Origin: Methanosalsum zhilinae DSM 4017
Lineage (GTDB): Archaea > Halobacteriota > Methanosarcinia > Methanosarcinales > Methanosarcinaceae
Direction of reading: 5' to 3'
Length of the DNA stretch: 64,000 nt
Assembly (NCBI RefSeq): GCF_000217995.1
Contig: NC_015676.1
Span: 846,103 to 910,102 of the forward strand
Shown here: positions 37,346 to 45,916 of the stretch, one piece after another
Position numbering within the stretch: the first letter of the stretch is position 1
Layout: each line of letters begins with the position of its first letter
The notes under the pieces: generated by a model
What the model was told of the DNA's origin: nothing
The model's input: only the letters and a program-made list of their open reading frames with translations
Database searches by the model: none
Program-made: the position numbers and the translations under genes

Positions 37346-38948
37346 CCAACTTTGACAGTCAAAAGTAATAAAAGTGTTCTTAGCTTTGTTGTATTCGATC
37401 AAAATGCAAACAAAACTAAGAACATATGATATTGTTCCCAATGAGAATATATGCTTTCCCATCGGAACTATTCTGACTGTAAATCAACTTTATGATATCC
37501 TTGACTTTTCTACTGTTTTTGGCAAACACAAAAAGAACGGTATCGATATCAACAACCTGCTGAAAGCTCTTGTAAGCTACAAGCTTACAGATAATTTCAG
37601 CATAAGTAAAGCCCATGAATGGATTAATCGAGATGAAGTTCTTGATATCTTCAATCTTCCTGAATTCAGTGAAAGAACTCTCTACAGGGTTCTTGAAACC
37701 CTAGGAAATAATCGTGAAACGATTATTTCTGATATCCAGGACAGACTGTTTACGAGATATGACTTCGAACATACTAATATCAACATGGACTGGTCTAGTC
37801 TTGTGTTGTATGGCGATAAATCGCCACTAGGTAAGTATGGCTATAGTCGTGACCACAGGCCAGATAAAAAACAGATTACATTGGGAATAAGTGAACTTGC
37901 AGATCCTATTAATGTCCCTATAGGTATCACAGTTGAACAGGGTAACCTGTCGGACCAGACACATTTCAAGAGAACTTATCAGCAAGTTAATAGAAGATTG
38001 AAACAAGGATCACTTGTTGTTTTTGATAAAGGAGCTCATAGTGTAGATAATACTGCCATGATAAGGGCAGATGAGATGCATTATTTGACTGCAAGGAAAC
38101 TCAATAGAAGCGATGATAAGAAAATAGCAACGTTCTGGGAATCTTCTCCTGAACTGATAGATCCAGAAAATGGAATCTATGGTCTTAAGATCGTTAAAAC
38201 AAGTAGTGTAAACTACTTCTATTTTTCAAAGAAACTTCAGAAAGAACAACTTGATTCAAAAGCAAGAAAAGTTATGAGACAAATAAAGGAAGCAAAGGTA
38301 ATACAGGAATCTATTGACAAGAACAAAAAAATTCCTAAAAGATTCAGGATCAACAATGTCCTTGTTGATGTGACTTATTCTCTGCAGACAAAACTGATGG
38401 AGCTTGATGAACAGGAAGCTACAAAACTTCTTGAAGAACATCTTATTACAGGCAGAGAAGGATTTTTCTGCCTGAAATCAAGCGAGAATTTGACACTAAT
38501 AGAAGCTCTTCAAACATACAGAAAAAAGGATAGTATCGAGAAAATTATTAATTCGCTGAAAAATGAGATAGAGATTAAACCACTACGAGTATGGACGGAT
38601 GCTAGCATTTATGGTGCTGTGATCATTGGGTTCATTGCACAACTGTTCATATCGTTGATGCGATATGAGTTCAACGAACTCAAGCACAAGTCAACAAAAT
38701 TCATCAAAAATAGCCTATTGAATTTGACAGTAACCGTTGATTGCACGAAAAGTCGAGCAAAAAGGTACATTTACGCAAACTTTGATACCATGAACACGCT
38801 GATTTTAAGGCAAAAATGGACAAAATCGTAGTACTTAGCATGAAATAATTTGAACTGTCAAATAGCTTTTCCTGACAAAAAAACGAGAATTTTGGGTTGA
38901 AAGAGAATACATTATCTTCTCCAAGGAGTCAAAACTGTCAAACTTGGG
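37346..38948 (+). mobile_element. IS1634/IS4-type insertion sequence
   Basis: A 1603-bp element with imperfect terminal inverted repeats: CCCAACTTTGACAGT at 37346-37360 and the complement of ACTGTCAAACTTGGG at 38934-38948 (14 of 15 match). ACTGTCAAA occurs again inside the right end at 38854. It carries one intact transposase. No convincing target duplication was found, so the exact ends are provisional. It lies between tRNA-Leu and the FKBP gene. Confidence 0.75.
37404..38831 (+). CDS. IS1634-like DDE transposase
   Basis: A 475-aa transposase, counting from the ATG at 37404 (MQTKLRTYDI); the frame opens ten codons earlier. Its order of motifs fits IS1634/IS4-type enzymes: NMDWSSLVLYG (first Asp), GYSRDHRPDKKQITLGI (split), VVFDKGAHS (second Asp) and ITGREGFFCL (Glu). 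Full length and undisturbed, so the element may be mobile. Confidence 0.88.
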   Translation: MQTKLRTYDIVPNENICFPIGTILTVNQLYDILDFSTVFGKHKKNGIDINNLLKALVSYKLTDNFSISKAHEWINRDEVLDIFNLPEFSERTLYRVLETLGNNRETIISDIQDRLFTRYDFEHTNINMDWSSLVLYGDKSPLGKYGYSRDHRPDKKQITLGISELADPINVPIGITVEQGNLSDQTHFKRTYQQVNRRLKQGSLVVFDKGAHSVDNTAMIRADEMHYLTARKLNRSDDKKIATFWESSPELIDPENGIYGLKIVKTSSVNYFYFSKKLQKEQLDSKARKVMRQIKEAKVIQESIDKNKKIPKRFRINNVLVDVTYSLQTKLMELDEQEATKLLEEHLITGREGFFCLKSSENLTLIEALQTYRKKDSIEKIINSLKNEIEIKPLRVWTDASIYGAVIIGFIAQLFISLMRYEFNELKHKSTKFIKNSLLNLTVTVDCTKSRAKRYIYANFDTMNTLILRQKWTKS

Positions 38949-38970
38949 TTATTATATTATTTTATGTTCT

Positions 38971-38990
38971 GGCTGTTTATAAAAACAGCC
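38971..38990 (-). terminator. Hairpin downstream of the FKBP gene
   Basis: GGCTGTTT and AAACAGCC form a perfect 8-bp stem with a 4-nt loop, 66 bp past the FKBP stop. It is just outside the IS right end. It may terminate FKBP transcription, although no T run directly follows on the minus strand. Confidence 0.35.
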
Positions 38991-39056
38991 AAAAAATGTA
39001 TTCAGCTGAAATATTTAATGAAATAAGAATAATGAAAAAAATAAAAAGAGAGAAAT

Positions 39057-39494
39057 TCAGGCTGCGATCTCATTGATCTTGACCTTGAAGTTCAACACTT
39101 TTCCTGCAAGTGGATGATTCATATCAAGGGTTACAGATTCATCTGTGATCTCGAGAACTTCTGCAGGAATCTGGGAGCCATCAGGCAGAGCTACCAGTAA
39201 CATGATACCTGTTTTTAGTTCATGGTCTTCATCTTCAGGAACCTGTTCTCGTGGAATAGCCCTGATCATGTCTTCACGGGGCTCACCATAGGCCTGCTGG
39301 GGCTGGAGTTGAAATTCCTTTTCTTCTCCTTCATCCATACCTATTATTTCGTTTTCAAATCCTTCAATAATTTGTCCTGAGCCAACTTCAAATTCAAAGG
39401 GTTCACCATGCATCTCTGTGCTATCGAATGTGGTTCCATCATCCAGTTTTACTTCATATTCTATCTTAACTTTATCTCCTTGACTTACAGACAA
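39057..39494 (-). CDS. FKBP-type peptidyl-prolyl isomerase (SlyD-like)
   Basis: A ~145-aa FKBP with an inserted flap. The core reads VKIEYEVKLDDGTTFDST and GSGQIIEGFENEIIGM. It is followed by the SlyD-type insert (YGEPREDMIRAIPREQV) and DMNHPLAGKVLNFKV. It helps proline isomerisation and folding in the cytoplasm. The frame opens at 39533. The TTG at 39494 has GAGGAT about 8 bp upstream and starts right before the conserved SVSQGDKV, so it is chosen. Confidence 0.9.
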   Translation of the reverse strand: MSVSQGDKVKIEYEVKLDDGTTFDSTEMHGEPFEFEVGSGQIIEGFENEIIGMDEGEEKEFQLQPQQAYGEPREDMIRAIPREQVPEDEDHELKTGIMLLVALPDGSQIPAEVLEITDESVTLDMNHPLAGKVLNFKVKINEIAA

Positions 39495-39718
39495 TTTATC
39501 ATATCCTCTAATTTTAGATTCACAAAAATTCAAAAGTTTGTATAAACCTGTTTTTGCTTTGCCTAAAATCTGTTTCCATCATATATACAATTGTTCCTGC
39601 ATATAGAAACTGATAAATAATATTTTATTCGCAATAATGGCAAAAGAATACCTCTGTTTACTTACAATAGAGTAAAAATAATAATGTAAAACAAGAATGA
39701 AAAACCGTGTAGAATATA

Positions 39719-39790
39719 TACACCAGCCGGGATTCGAACCCGGGTTCGAGCGTTGGCAACGCCCGGTGATAACCACTACACTACTGGTGT
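39719..39790 (-). tRNA. tRNA-Gly (GCC)
   Basis: A 72-nt tRNA. The acceptor ACACCAG pairs with CTGGTGT, discriminator A. The anticodon stem GGGCG/CGCTC holds loop TTGCCAA (anticodon GCC). The T arm CGGGTTCGAATCCCG is canonical. The A1-U72 start pair is somewhat unusual. Confidence 0.94.
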
Positions 39791-39974
39791 TCTTTGATAT
39801 ATAAATTTACATTTCATTATTGGATCTAAACTGCATTCCTGCACTTCAAACCAATCGAGACTACATAGGCAGATGTAGTATATTAGGGTTGCGATTTGAA
39901 ATCAAAAATCATATTCGATCTATTTTTGCCAGTAGATAACTCTAATATAGCAATTACAACATTACCTTAAAAAG

Positions 39975-40445
39975 ATGTTTGATTATCTTGAATTCAGTTT
40001 ATGGTTTGTCCTCATCCACATTTTTTCTTATATGCTGGCTGGAGTGGTAGCTTACTATGTAGTTCACAAAGGTCCTTATTTTACCGGTGATGATCCCTTT
40101 TTCAACAATTACAGGACCCCTGATACGGCTGATTGGGCTCATGTGAACAGATGGTTAATTCCCGTTCAAATAATTCGTGGATTTTTGTTTTCTATTGTTC
40201 TCTATCCCATCCTAGACGTAATTGACGGCCTTGGGGCCTCTATGATATTCCTGTTTATCTTTGGACTCATGTACGTATATACCGAACTGGCAAGTATGGT
40301 AGCAGGTCCCTGCAATCTGGAAGGGTGGATATACTTTAAAAGTGAGAAATTTTCCAGAGGTAAATTCTTCTGTTTGAAAATGCACTTTGAAGGAATTTTT
40401 TACAGCTTAGTTATTGCGTCACTTGTGTCAATATTTCTCTTTTAA
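39975..40445 (+). CDS. Integral membrane protein, unknown function
   Basis: A 156-aa protein with four predicted transmembrane helices (about 8-30, 62-80, 86-106, 134-155). A soluble loop follows the first helix (YFTGDDPFFNNYRTPDTADW). It resembles no family I can name. It is a single gene between tRNA-Gly and the IS605-like element. Confidence 0.65.
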   Translation: MFDYLEFSLWFVLIHIFSYMLAGVVAYYVVHKGPYFTGDDPFFNNYRTPDTADWAHVNRWLIPVQIIRGFLFSIVLYPILDVIDGLGASMIFLFIFGLMYVYTELASMVAGPCNLEGWIYFKSEKFSRGKFFCLKMHFEGIFYSLVIASLVSIFLF

Positions 40446-40508
40446 ATGTCGAGATCGACCAGGAAATCTTTTGGCTTACCAGATAACTTTTATAATTGTA
40501 GCGCAAAA

Positions 40509-40531
40509 CCCCTATGTCTTTAGCATAGGGG
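40509..40531 (+). other. Left-end hairpin of the IS605-type element
   Basis: The perfect stem CCCCTATG/CATAGGGG with loop TCTTTAG lies 15 bases inside the presumed TTTAT target. The same loop recurs in the right-end hairpin. Confidence 0.7.
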
Positions 40532-40545
40532 ATGTAAGCGGTCTA

Positions 40546-40941
40546 TTAACCCTGATTCCGTATGTATTCTAATACCATTTCTTTGCTAACGTTTCCAATG
40601 GTGCTACAAAAATATCCATCACTCCATAAAGTGCGTTCATGCCAATAATAATATTTTAAGTGTAATTCTCTTTGTTCCCATAAACGATATGTTGATTCTT
40701 GTTTCAATCTTCTGACAATTGATAGGATACTGTATTTCGGTTGACTTTTAATGAGTAAATGGATATGGACTTCGTCTGTTTCCATTTCCACAATCTCAAA
40801 ATTAGATTTAGCGGCTATATCGTTGAGAGTGTCTTTTAATTCTATTTCGATGTCAATTAAGGCTTTACGTCTGTATTTACAGACAAAAATCACATGATAC
40901 AATAACAAAAACTTACTATGGTTTTTCTTTTCATACTTCAT
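40546..40941 (-). CDS. tnpA: TnpA, HUH/Y1 transposase of the IS200/IS605 family
   Basis: A 131-aa Y1 transposase of usual size. The HUH pair is in EVHIHLLI (His-Ile-His). The catalytic Tyr is in the C-terminal helix MVLEYIRNQG. The start MKYEKKNHSKFLLLYHVIF is typical. It performs single-strand cut-and-paste by binding the subterminal hairpins. It is divergent from tnpB, with 54 bp between starts. Confidence 0.94.
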   Translation of the reverse strand: MKYEKKNHSKFLLLYHVIFVCKYRRKALIDIEIELKDTLNDIAAKSNFEIVEMETDEVHIHLLIKSQPKYSILSIVRRLKQESTYRLWEQRELHLKYYYWHERTLWSDGYFCSTIGNVSKEMVLEYIRNQG

Positions 40942-40995
40942 ATACTACACTATTAACACAAACTACAAATAATGTTAACTCTAATATATGTTTGT

Positions 40996-42117
40996 ATGTT
41001 AAAAGCCTACAAATACAGAATGTATCCTACAAAAGAGCAGGAAGACCTGTTTTTTAAGCACTTCGGAGCTTGTAGATTCATCTATAATTGGGCTTTAGAA
41101 CAAAAAATTAAGACCTATGAACAGGACGGTAAATCAATTTCAAGGTTTGACCTGAATAAAGGGATAACTATGTTGAAAAGAGATGGAGAACACGAATGGC
41201 TCAAGGATGTTAATTCTCAGTCATTGCAGGGTGCTACCCTCAATCTCGACAACGCCTTTACGAAATTTTTCAGGGAAAAGAAAGGTTTTCCTAAGTTCAA
41301 ATCAAGGAAAAATCCAGTACAGGCTTATAATGTTCCTCAGAACTACAAGGTAGACTCTGAAAATAATAACATCTACCTTCCGAAAATAGGCAACGTGAAG
41401 ACTATTCTCCATCGTCCATTAGGTGACGGTGATTTAAGAACAGCTACGGTATCCCGTACATCTACTGGAAGATACTACATTAGTATCCTCGTAGATGATG
41501 GTGTGAAAATCCCGGAAAAAGCAGAATTTTCCGTAGATGATACCATAGGAGTAGATGTAGGCATCAAGGATTTTGCCATCACTTCAAACGGTGATAAAAT
41601 TGATAATCCAAGACACCTTAAAAACTCCATGAAGAGGCTTAAAGTCCTATCAAAACGCCTTTCCCGGAAAAAGAAAGGCTCCAGTAACAGGAACAAAGCC
41701 CGTCAACAGGTAGCTAAACTCCATGAGAAAATAGCAAACCAAAGACATGATTTCCAACATAAGGTTTCATCAAAGCTCGTTAGCGAGAACCAAGCCATAG
41801 CAGTAGAGACCTTAAATGTATCCGGTATGCTTAAAAATCATTGTCTAGCTCAACACATAGCTGACGCATCGTGGCCTTCATTCATAACACAACTTGAATA
41901 TAAAGCTGAATGGTACGGAAAGACAATTCTCCGTATCGGAAGATTCGAGCCAAGTACAAAAATCTGTAATGTTTGCGGATACTACAATGGTTCCATAACA
42001 TTAGCAGATAGAGAATGGCAATGCCCGGACTGTAATACCAATCACGATAGAGACATAAATGCAGCTATCAACATTAAGAAATTCGCTCTCCAAGAGCAGA
42101 ACTTAATAGGAATATAA
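40996..42117 (+). CDS. tnpB: TnpB RNA-guided nuclease of the IS605-type element
   Basis: A 373-aa TnpB from the ATG at 40996 (MLKAYKYRMYPT); the frame opens eight codons earlier. The RuvC residues are present (VGVDVGIKDFA, AVETLNVSG, NHDRDINAA) and so is the zinc ribbon (CNVC, CPDC). It is clearly related to the twin copies but different through much of the N-terminal half. The region after the stop holds the shared CCGTAGGAACTACGGGAAGAG stem, then the right end. Confidence 0.95.
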   Translation: MLKAYKYRMYPTKEQEDLFFKHFGACRFIYNWALEQKIKTYEQDGKSISRFDLNKGITMLKRDGEHEWLKDVNSQSLQGATLNLDNAFTKFFREKKGFPKFKSRKNPVQAYNVPQNYKVDSENNNIYLPKIGNVKTILHRPLGDGDLRTATVSRTSTGRYYISILVDDGVKIPEKAEFSVDDTIGVDVGIKDFAITSNGDKIDNPRHLKNSMKRLKVLSKRLSRKKKGSSNRNKARQQVAKLHEKIANQRHDFQHKVSSKLVSENQAIAVETLNVSGMLKNHCLAQHIADASWPSFITQLEYKAEWYGKTILRIGRFEPSTKICNVCGYYNGSITLADREWQCPDCNTNHDRDINAAINIKKFALQEQNLIGI

Positions 42118-42119
42118 TC

Positions 42120-42217
42120 GTCACCGTAGGAACTACGGGAAGAGCCTGTGGACTTGCTTCCGTTGGGAAGGGGATGAAACAGGAAGCCACGGAGTCTTTA
42201 GCTCCGGGGTAGTTCAC
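42120..42217 (+). ncRNA. Predicted guide-RNA scaffold (reRNA) 3' region of tnpB
   Basis: Downstream of tnpB, CCGTAGGAACTACGGG (a hairpin) is followed by a ~50-nt linker and CGGAG-TCTTTAG-CTCCG, ending in GTAGTTCAC. The first hairpin and the last segment recur after both twin tnpB genes, despite sequence divergence between. Conservation outside the gene supports an RNA function. The guide would be what follows GTAGTTCAC at 42218. Confidence 0.6.
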
Positions 42218-42413
42218 TCCAACTCGTAGGCCATCGTTCCAGTGGAGGCAGAAGGAGTACAAATTATTTTGACCAAGTTGTAATGATCTATCAGGCAAAG
42301 GAAGTCAAAATTAAGATGTTAGTATATAGCATCGAAAGGTATAACTTATTGCAATTATTATTCAGCCAAGGATTTCTACAGAGCTATTTAAATCTGAATT
42401 AAGGAACTAAATT

Positions 42414-42965
42414 ATGTTACAGGATCTAATCGTACCTCTTATATTGGTCGGTCTTGCAGAACTTGGTGATAAGACTCAGTTAGCTATTTTGGTCCTTTCA
42501 ACTAAAACTAAAAAATACCTGGCACTTCTTCTGGGAGTTATGGCTGCTTTTTCAATAACTACAGGTTTAGCTATTATTTTAGGTAATTTTATCTCAACAG
42601 TAGTTCCAATGGAATATGTGAGCATTAGTGCAGGATTATTGTTTATTCTTTTTGGTTTGTTAATGTTAGTTAGTAAAGAAGACGAAGAAACTAATGTTAA
42701 CCCAGAATTAAATAATCCATTTCTTACAGGATTTGGATTGATATTAGTTGCAGAAATGGGTGATAAGACACAAATAGCTACAGCTGTGTTTGCGACACAG
42801 TATGATCCGTATCTTGTATTTATTGGAGTAATACTAGCTCTATTCATAATGACTATGATAGCGATTTATATTGGTCAATTTATTATGGATCGGATCAGAA
42901 CAAGTATCATCTCAAAAGCAGCTGGTATACTCTTTATTTTGATTGGTGCGTCATTTTTTATTTAA
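42414..42965 (+). CDS. TMEM165/GDT1-family (UPF0016) cation transporter
   Basis: A 183-aa membrane protein of two homologous halves, each with the E-x-G-D-K-T signature (ELGDKTQLA near residue 15 and EMGDKTQIA near 111) and three helices. This family exports Mn2+ or Ca2+. The protein is full length. It is a single gene downstream of the IS605-type element. Confidence 0.92.
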   Translation: MLQDLIVPLILVGLAELGDKTQLAILVLSTKTKKYLALLLGVMAAFSITTGLAIILGNFISTVVPMEYVSISAGLLFILFGLLMLVSKEDEETNVNPELNNPFLTGFGLILVAEMGDKTQIATAVFATQYDPYLVFIGVILALFIMTMIAIYIGQFIMDRIRTSIISKAAGILFILIGASFFI

Positions 42966-43196
42966 TTTCAGCATTTATGGGACCTGTGTAACTTCCTATC
43001 TGAATTATTAGTTTGTTTTTTGATATCATTTATATGTAGTAAAATAAGGCAACGGGTAACCGAAATTAAATCTAAAGCCATCACTGGATGAATAGGGCAA
43101 TAAAAACACACTACACATCTTAACAGTTGCTGAAGTTGCTAATAGATTTCTTTTAATTTTCATATATTCTTCTCTTTTCTGTTAGAAAAAATAGTA

Positions 43197-43222
43197 AGGC
43201 TTTGAACTTTTCAGCAAAGCCT
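43197..43222 (-). terminator. Terminator hairpin of the DUF7847-like membrane protein gene
   Basis: AGGCTTTG and CAAAGCCT form a perfect 8-bp stem, 14 bp past the gene's stop on the minus strand. A TACTATTTTTTC tract follows it in that direction. It looks like a factor-independent terminator. Confidence 0.5.
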
Positions 43223-43235
43223 GCAAGTTAAAATT

Positions 43236-44117
43236 TTATTCATTGGACTGCAATTCACTTACCTTTGAAGTATCAATAGTCTTTGGGTCGCGTACATCAT
43301 GGCCTGTTTTACCCATATACAGGAACGTCCACCATAGAGTAAATACTGCAGGAATTACAACAATACTCACTATAGTGCTTATTACACTCCATATGATTGC
43401 AAGCGTTTCATTAAATCCAAATAGCATTCCTATAAAACTGAGTGCAATCACAACTACAACTGTAAGTAGCCAGAGTATTACTACAGCAGCCTTGTTGTTC
43501 ATGAAGAACCTGTAGCTGGTCTTTATTGCCTGAATAGGTCCAATCTTATCAACAACAAGTGCGTAGTAGGATACTGCCAGGATAATACTTACAAAAATGC
43601 CGTAAATAATCCAGAGTACAAATCCAGCACCTATTACAAGCAGATTCTGTATGATCGCATCAAAGTTAGTAATATCTCCGATCTGTAAAATACCAGGTAT
43701 TACAAATATAGCACCTACCAGCGTTATCAGATAGAACAGGATCTGTAATAGGAAATAGTTGAAAAAATGTGTTTTCCCGGAATTGATCATTTCTTCATAG
43801 CTAGTTCTACCATTTAATGCTACATCTTTTGCCATTCCGATTGCACCAGCTGTAAAAAATGCTTCAATCAGCATACTAATAAGTATGATTACTAAAACAC
43901 CTACACCAAACGGCAAAAGATATGGTCTGAGTGCTTCCACAACCATATTAGGATCTACTATCAAAGATGGCATGACAGCTATCACAAACAGAGCCATGTA
44001 TGCAATCCACATAATTCCTACCACAAGAGCAGCAAGAATAAATGGCACGGATATCTTCAAATTCTTAGTCCAGGCACTAAAGCCTCGATTCAATACTTCT
44101 TCTATACTTATTGACAA
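43236..44117 (-). CDS. Integral membrane protein (glycerophosphodiesterase-membrane/DUF7847-like)
   Basis: A ~293-aa polytopic protein with about six hydrophobic segments. Its fold resembles archaeal proteins of the glycerophosphoryl-diester phosphodiesterase membrane-domain clan. The conserved start is SISIEEVLNRGFSAWTKN. The frame opens at 44144, but the TTG at 44117, following an AGGGGG site, gives the natural N-terminus. No catalytic motif is visible; function unknown. Confidence 0.72.
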   Translation of the reverse strand: MSISIEEVLNRGFSAWTKNLKISVPFILAALVVGIMWIAYMALFVIAVMPSLIVDPNMVVEALRPYLLPFGVGVLVIILISMLIEAFFTAGAIGMAKDVALNGRTSYEEMINSGKTHFFNYFLLQILFYLITLVGAIFVIPGILQIGDITNFDAIIQNLLVIGAGFVLWIIYGIFVSIILAVSYYALVVDKIGPIQAIKTSYRFFMNNKAAVVILWLLTVVVVIALSFIGMLFGFNETLAIIWSVISTIVSIVVIPAVFTLWWTFLYMGKTGHDVRDPKTIDTSKVSELQSNE

Positions 44118-44356
44118 AATAATCCCCCTGCTAATTAAATACATAGAACAATAAAACTATAGATATTCATCGGTTTACAGGGAAAACCAGTAAGATACTG
44201 TACAATGATGTGCACACACAAAAATTTTTGCTGGAACCGTATTTATACTTTTGAAATAAGTTCGTTGTAAAAATTCATACCTAATACCTTCCTATTATTG
44301 GATAAATATCCAAAGTTAGCTGTGCGAAAGTATTAGGCTTTATACCATTATTGATA

Positions 44357-44429
44357 TGCCCAGACCCGGACTTGAACCGGGGACAACTGCCTCTTCAGGG
44401 CAGCGCTCTCCCAACTGAGCTACCTGGGC
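44357..44429 (-). tRNA. tRNA-Phe (GAA)
   Basis: A 73-nt tRNA. The acceptor GCCCAGG pairs with TCTGGGC (one G-T), discriminator A. The anticodon stem CTGCC/GGCAG holds loop CTGAAGA (anticodon GAA). T arm CCGGTTCAAGTCCGG. Confidence 0.95.
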
Positions 44430-44499
44430 TGGGAGTGATTACAAACTACAATGCTGCTTTTTGAATTTAAATTTATCGAATTGCACATTACAGTTCTAA

Positions 44500-44573
44500 T
44501 GGGCCCGCTGGAATTCGAATCCAGGACCTCCGCCATGTCAAGGCGACGTCATAACCAGCTAGACCACGGGCCC
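44500..44573 (-). tRNA. tRNA-Val (GAC)
   Basis: A 74-nt tRNA. The acceptor GGGCCCG pairs perfectly with CGGGCCC, discriminator A. The anticodon loop TTGACAT gives GAC. T arm CTGGATTCGAATTCCAG. It lies 70 bp upstream of tRNA-Phe on the same strand, perhaps cotranscribed. Confidence 0.94.
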
Positions 44574-44689
44574 ATTGTGCTTAAACAGATTGAGTGCACT
44601 TTCTTATACCATAATAATAGATAAATCTTTGGATTCTATTTGGAATCAATTCCCAACAGACATAAAAATGAACGAGAGAAAAACTCAAT

Positions 44690-45313
44690 ATGCTGGTAGA
44701 GCCATTGTATTTTATGAAATTTTCATCTAAATATGACCGCATTGCTTTCCTGTACAATATACTGGAAACTCCGATAGAGCACTTTATGTTCAAATCATGG
44801 AGAAAGAAAGTGATACCTGAAATCCATGGCAATATACTTGAGGTAGGGCTTGGAACCGGAAAAAACCTTGCATATTATCCAGATGATGCAAAAGTAACTG
44901 GCATTGATGTCAGTCCCAACATGCTAAAGATTGCAAAAAGGGATCATGATAGGGATATGACAAATTTTGCAACCATGGCAGCAGAGTATCTTGGTTTTGC
45001 TGATGACACTTTTGATTATGTTGTGTCCACATTTGTATTATGTGTTGTTGCTGACCCTGAAAAAGCTTCTAAGGAAATGAAACGTGTATGTAAGCCGGGT
45101 GGATGTATAATAAACATCGAACATATGCGCAGTAACAGTGAATTTATTGCGTTTTTTGAAGATATGTTCAATCCTGTTTCAAAGGCTTTACTGGACGAAC
45201 ATATAAATCGAAATATACCGGCTATCATAGAAAAATCAGGTCTGCGCATAATTGAGGAAAGGGATATGGGGCTTGTTGATGTGTTCAGACTCATACGGTC
45301 ATCTCCCCGATGA
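44690..45313 (+). CDS. SAM-dependent methyltransferase (class I)
   Basis: A 207-aa methyltransferase. The SAM site is EVGLGTGKNL (about residue 52), followed by GIDVSPNML, and the acidic/late motifs AADEY-type FADDTFDYVVS and VCKPGG. It most resembles the small UbiE/phospholipid methyltransferase-like group; the substrate is unknown. An ATG at 44714 (MKFSSKYDRI) is an alternative start. No partner genes are near. Confidence 0.82.
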   Translation: MLVEPLYFMKFSSKYDRIAFLYNILETPIEHFMFKSWRKKVIPEIHGNILEVGLGTGKNLAYYPDDAKVTGIDVSPNMLKIAKRDHDRDMTNFATMAAEYLGFADDTFDYVVSTFVLCVVADPEKASKEMKRVCKPGGCIINIEHMRSNSEFIAFFEDMFNPVSKALLDEHINRNIPAIIEKSGLRIIEERDMGLVDVFRLIRSSPR

Positions 45314-45344
45314 TCCCAGAACAGGCATTATCGAATTTAGCAGT

Positions 45345-45749
45345 TCAACACCAGCAGCTTCCAGTATTCGATGGCACTTCCTGATCATTACTCTCCGGGT
45401 CATCAAGGTGGTCTTCAGCAATTTCTCCACTCATTGAGTTGATGTGTATGATCTGAATAGATTCACCATCATTATGGTATACCACCCACCACCTGTCTAC
45501 CAGATAGACATTGCTCTGCGATATATTTTCATTAAAGTAATCTTTTGCTATCTCAAGCGCATCTGGACCTGACACTACTAATTCTCCTGCATGAGGTTGA
45601 TTCTGCTGTGAAACCAGTCCATATAGCCTGCACCAGGAAAATCCATTTTCATCTTCAGATAGTACAGTAGCTGTAATTGCACCAGCTCCAGTGATCAAAA
45701 AAATTAAAATGCCTGTCAGAATGAGGGTTCTTGAAATATTCATTAACAT
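45345..45749 (-). CDS. Small secreted protein, C-terminal CWC
   Basis: A 134-aa protein (132 from the ATG at 45743). It has a signal peptide (SRTLILTGILIFLITGAGA) and a ~105-aa mature domain with a PepSY-like look: ALEIAKDYFNENI, then VDRWWVVYHNDGESIQIIHINSMSGEI. The end is SCWC. It could bind metal or be modified at the Cys pair. It is downstream of the Cys-rich micropeptide on the same strand, separated by 167 bp of AT-rich DNA with its own TATA-like tract. Confidence 0.65.
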   Translation of the reverse strand: MLMNISRTLILTGILIFLITGAGAITATVLSEDENGFSWCRLYGLVSQQNQPHAGELVVSGPDALEIAKDYFNENISQSNVYLVDRWWVVYHNDGESIQIIHINSMSGEIAEDHLDDPESNDQEVPSNTGSCWC

Positions 45750-45916
45750 AAGCCTTCTGTTTAGGTTTATAATGTATAATATGAAATATTATATTATGCT
45801 TCATTTATATTTATTATACAATAAATATGTATTGTTCCCGCAGTGAATAAAAAAATAAACATTTGATGATATCAGAACGTATGATCCGGGTAGATCAAGT
45901 TCTATTTATGGATATC

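Larger units (their letters stand above)
40494..42217. mobile_element. IS605-type element with divergent tnpA and tnpB
   Basis: About 1.7 kb. The left side begins after TTTAT (40489-40493) with a perfect 8-bp hairpin, CCCCTATG/CATAGGGG (40509-40531), loop TCTTTAG. The right side ends with CGGAG/CTCCG (42190-42206), again with loop TCTTTAG, and then GTAGTTCACT. The matching loops mark both ends as TnpA sites. Both genes look intact. The exact ends are inferred from comparison with the twin TnpB elements. Confidence 0.85.

Noticed and set aside
39719-44573. tRNA cluster as evidence of an integrated virus
   Set aside because: No integrase, capsid or att repeats were seen around these tRNAs; spacing is ordinary.
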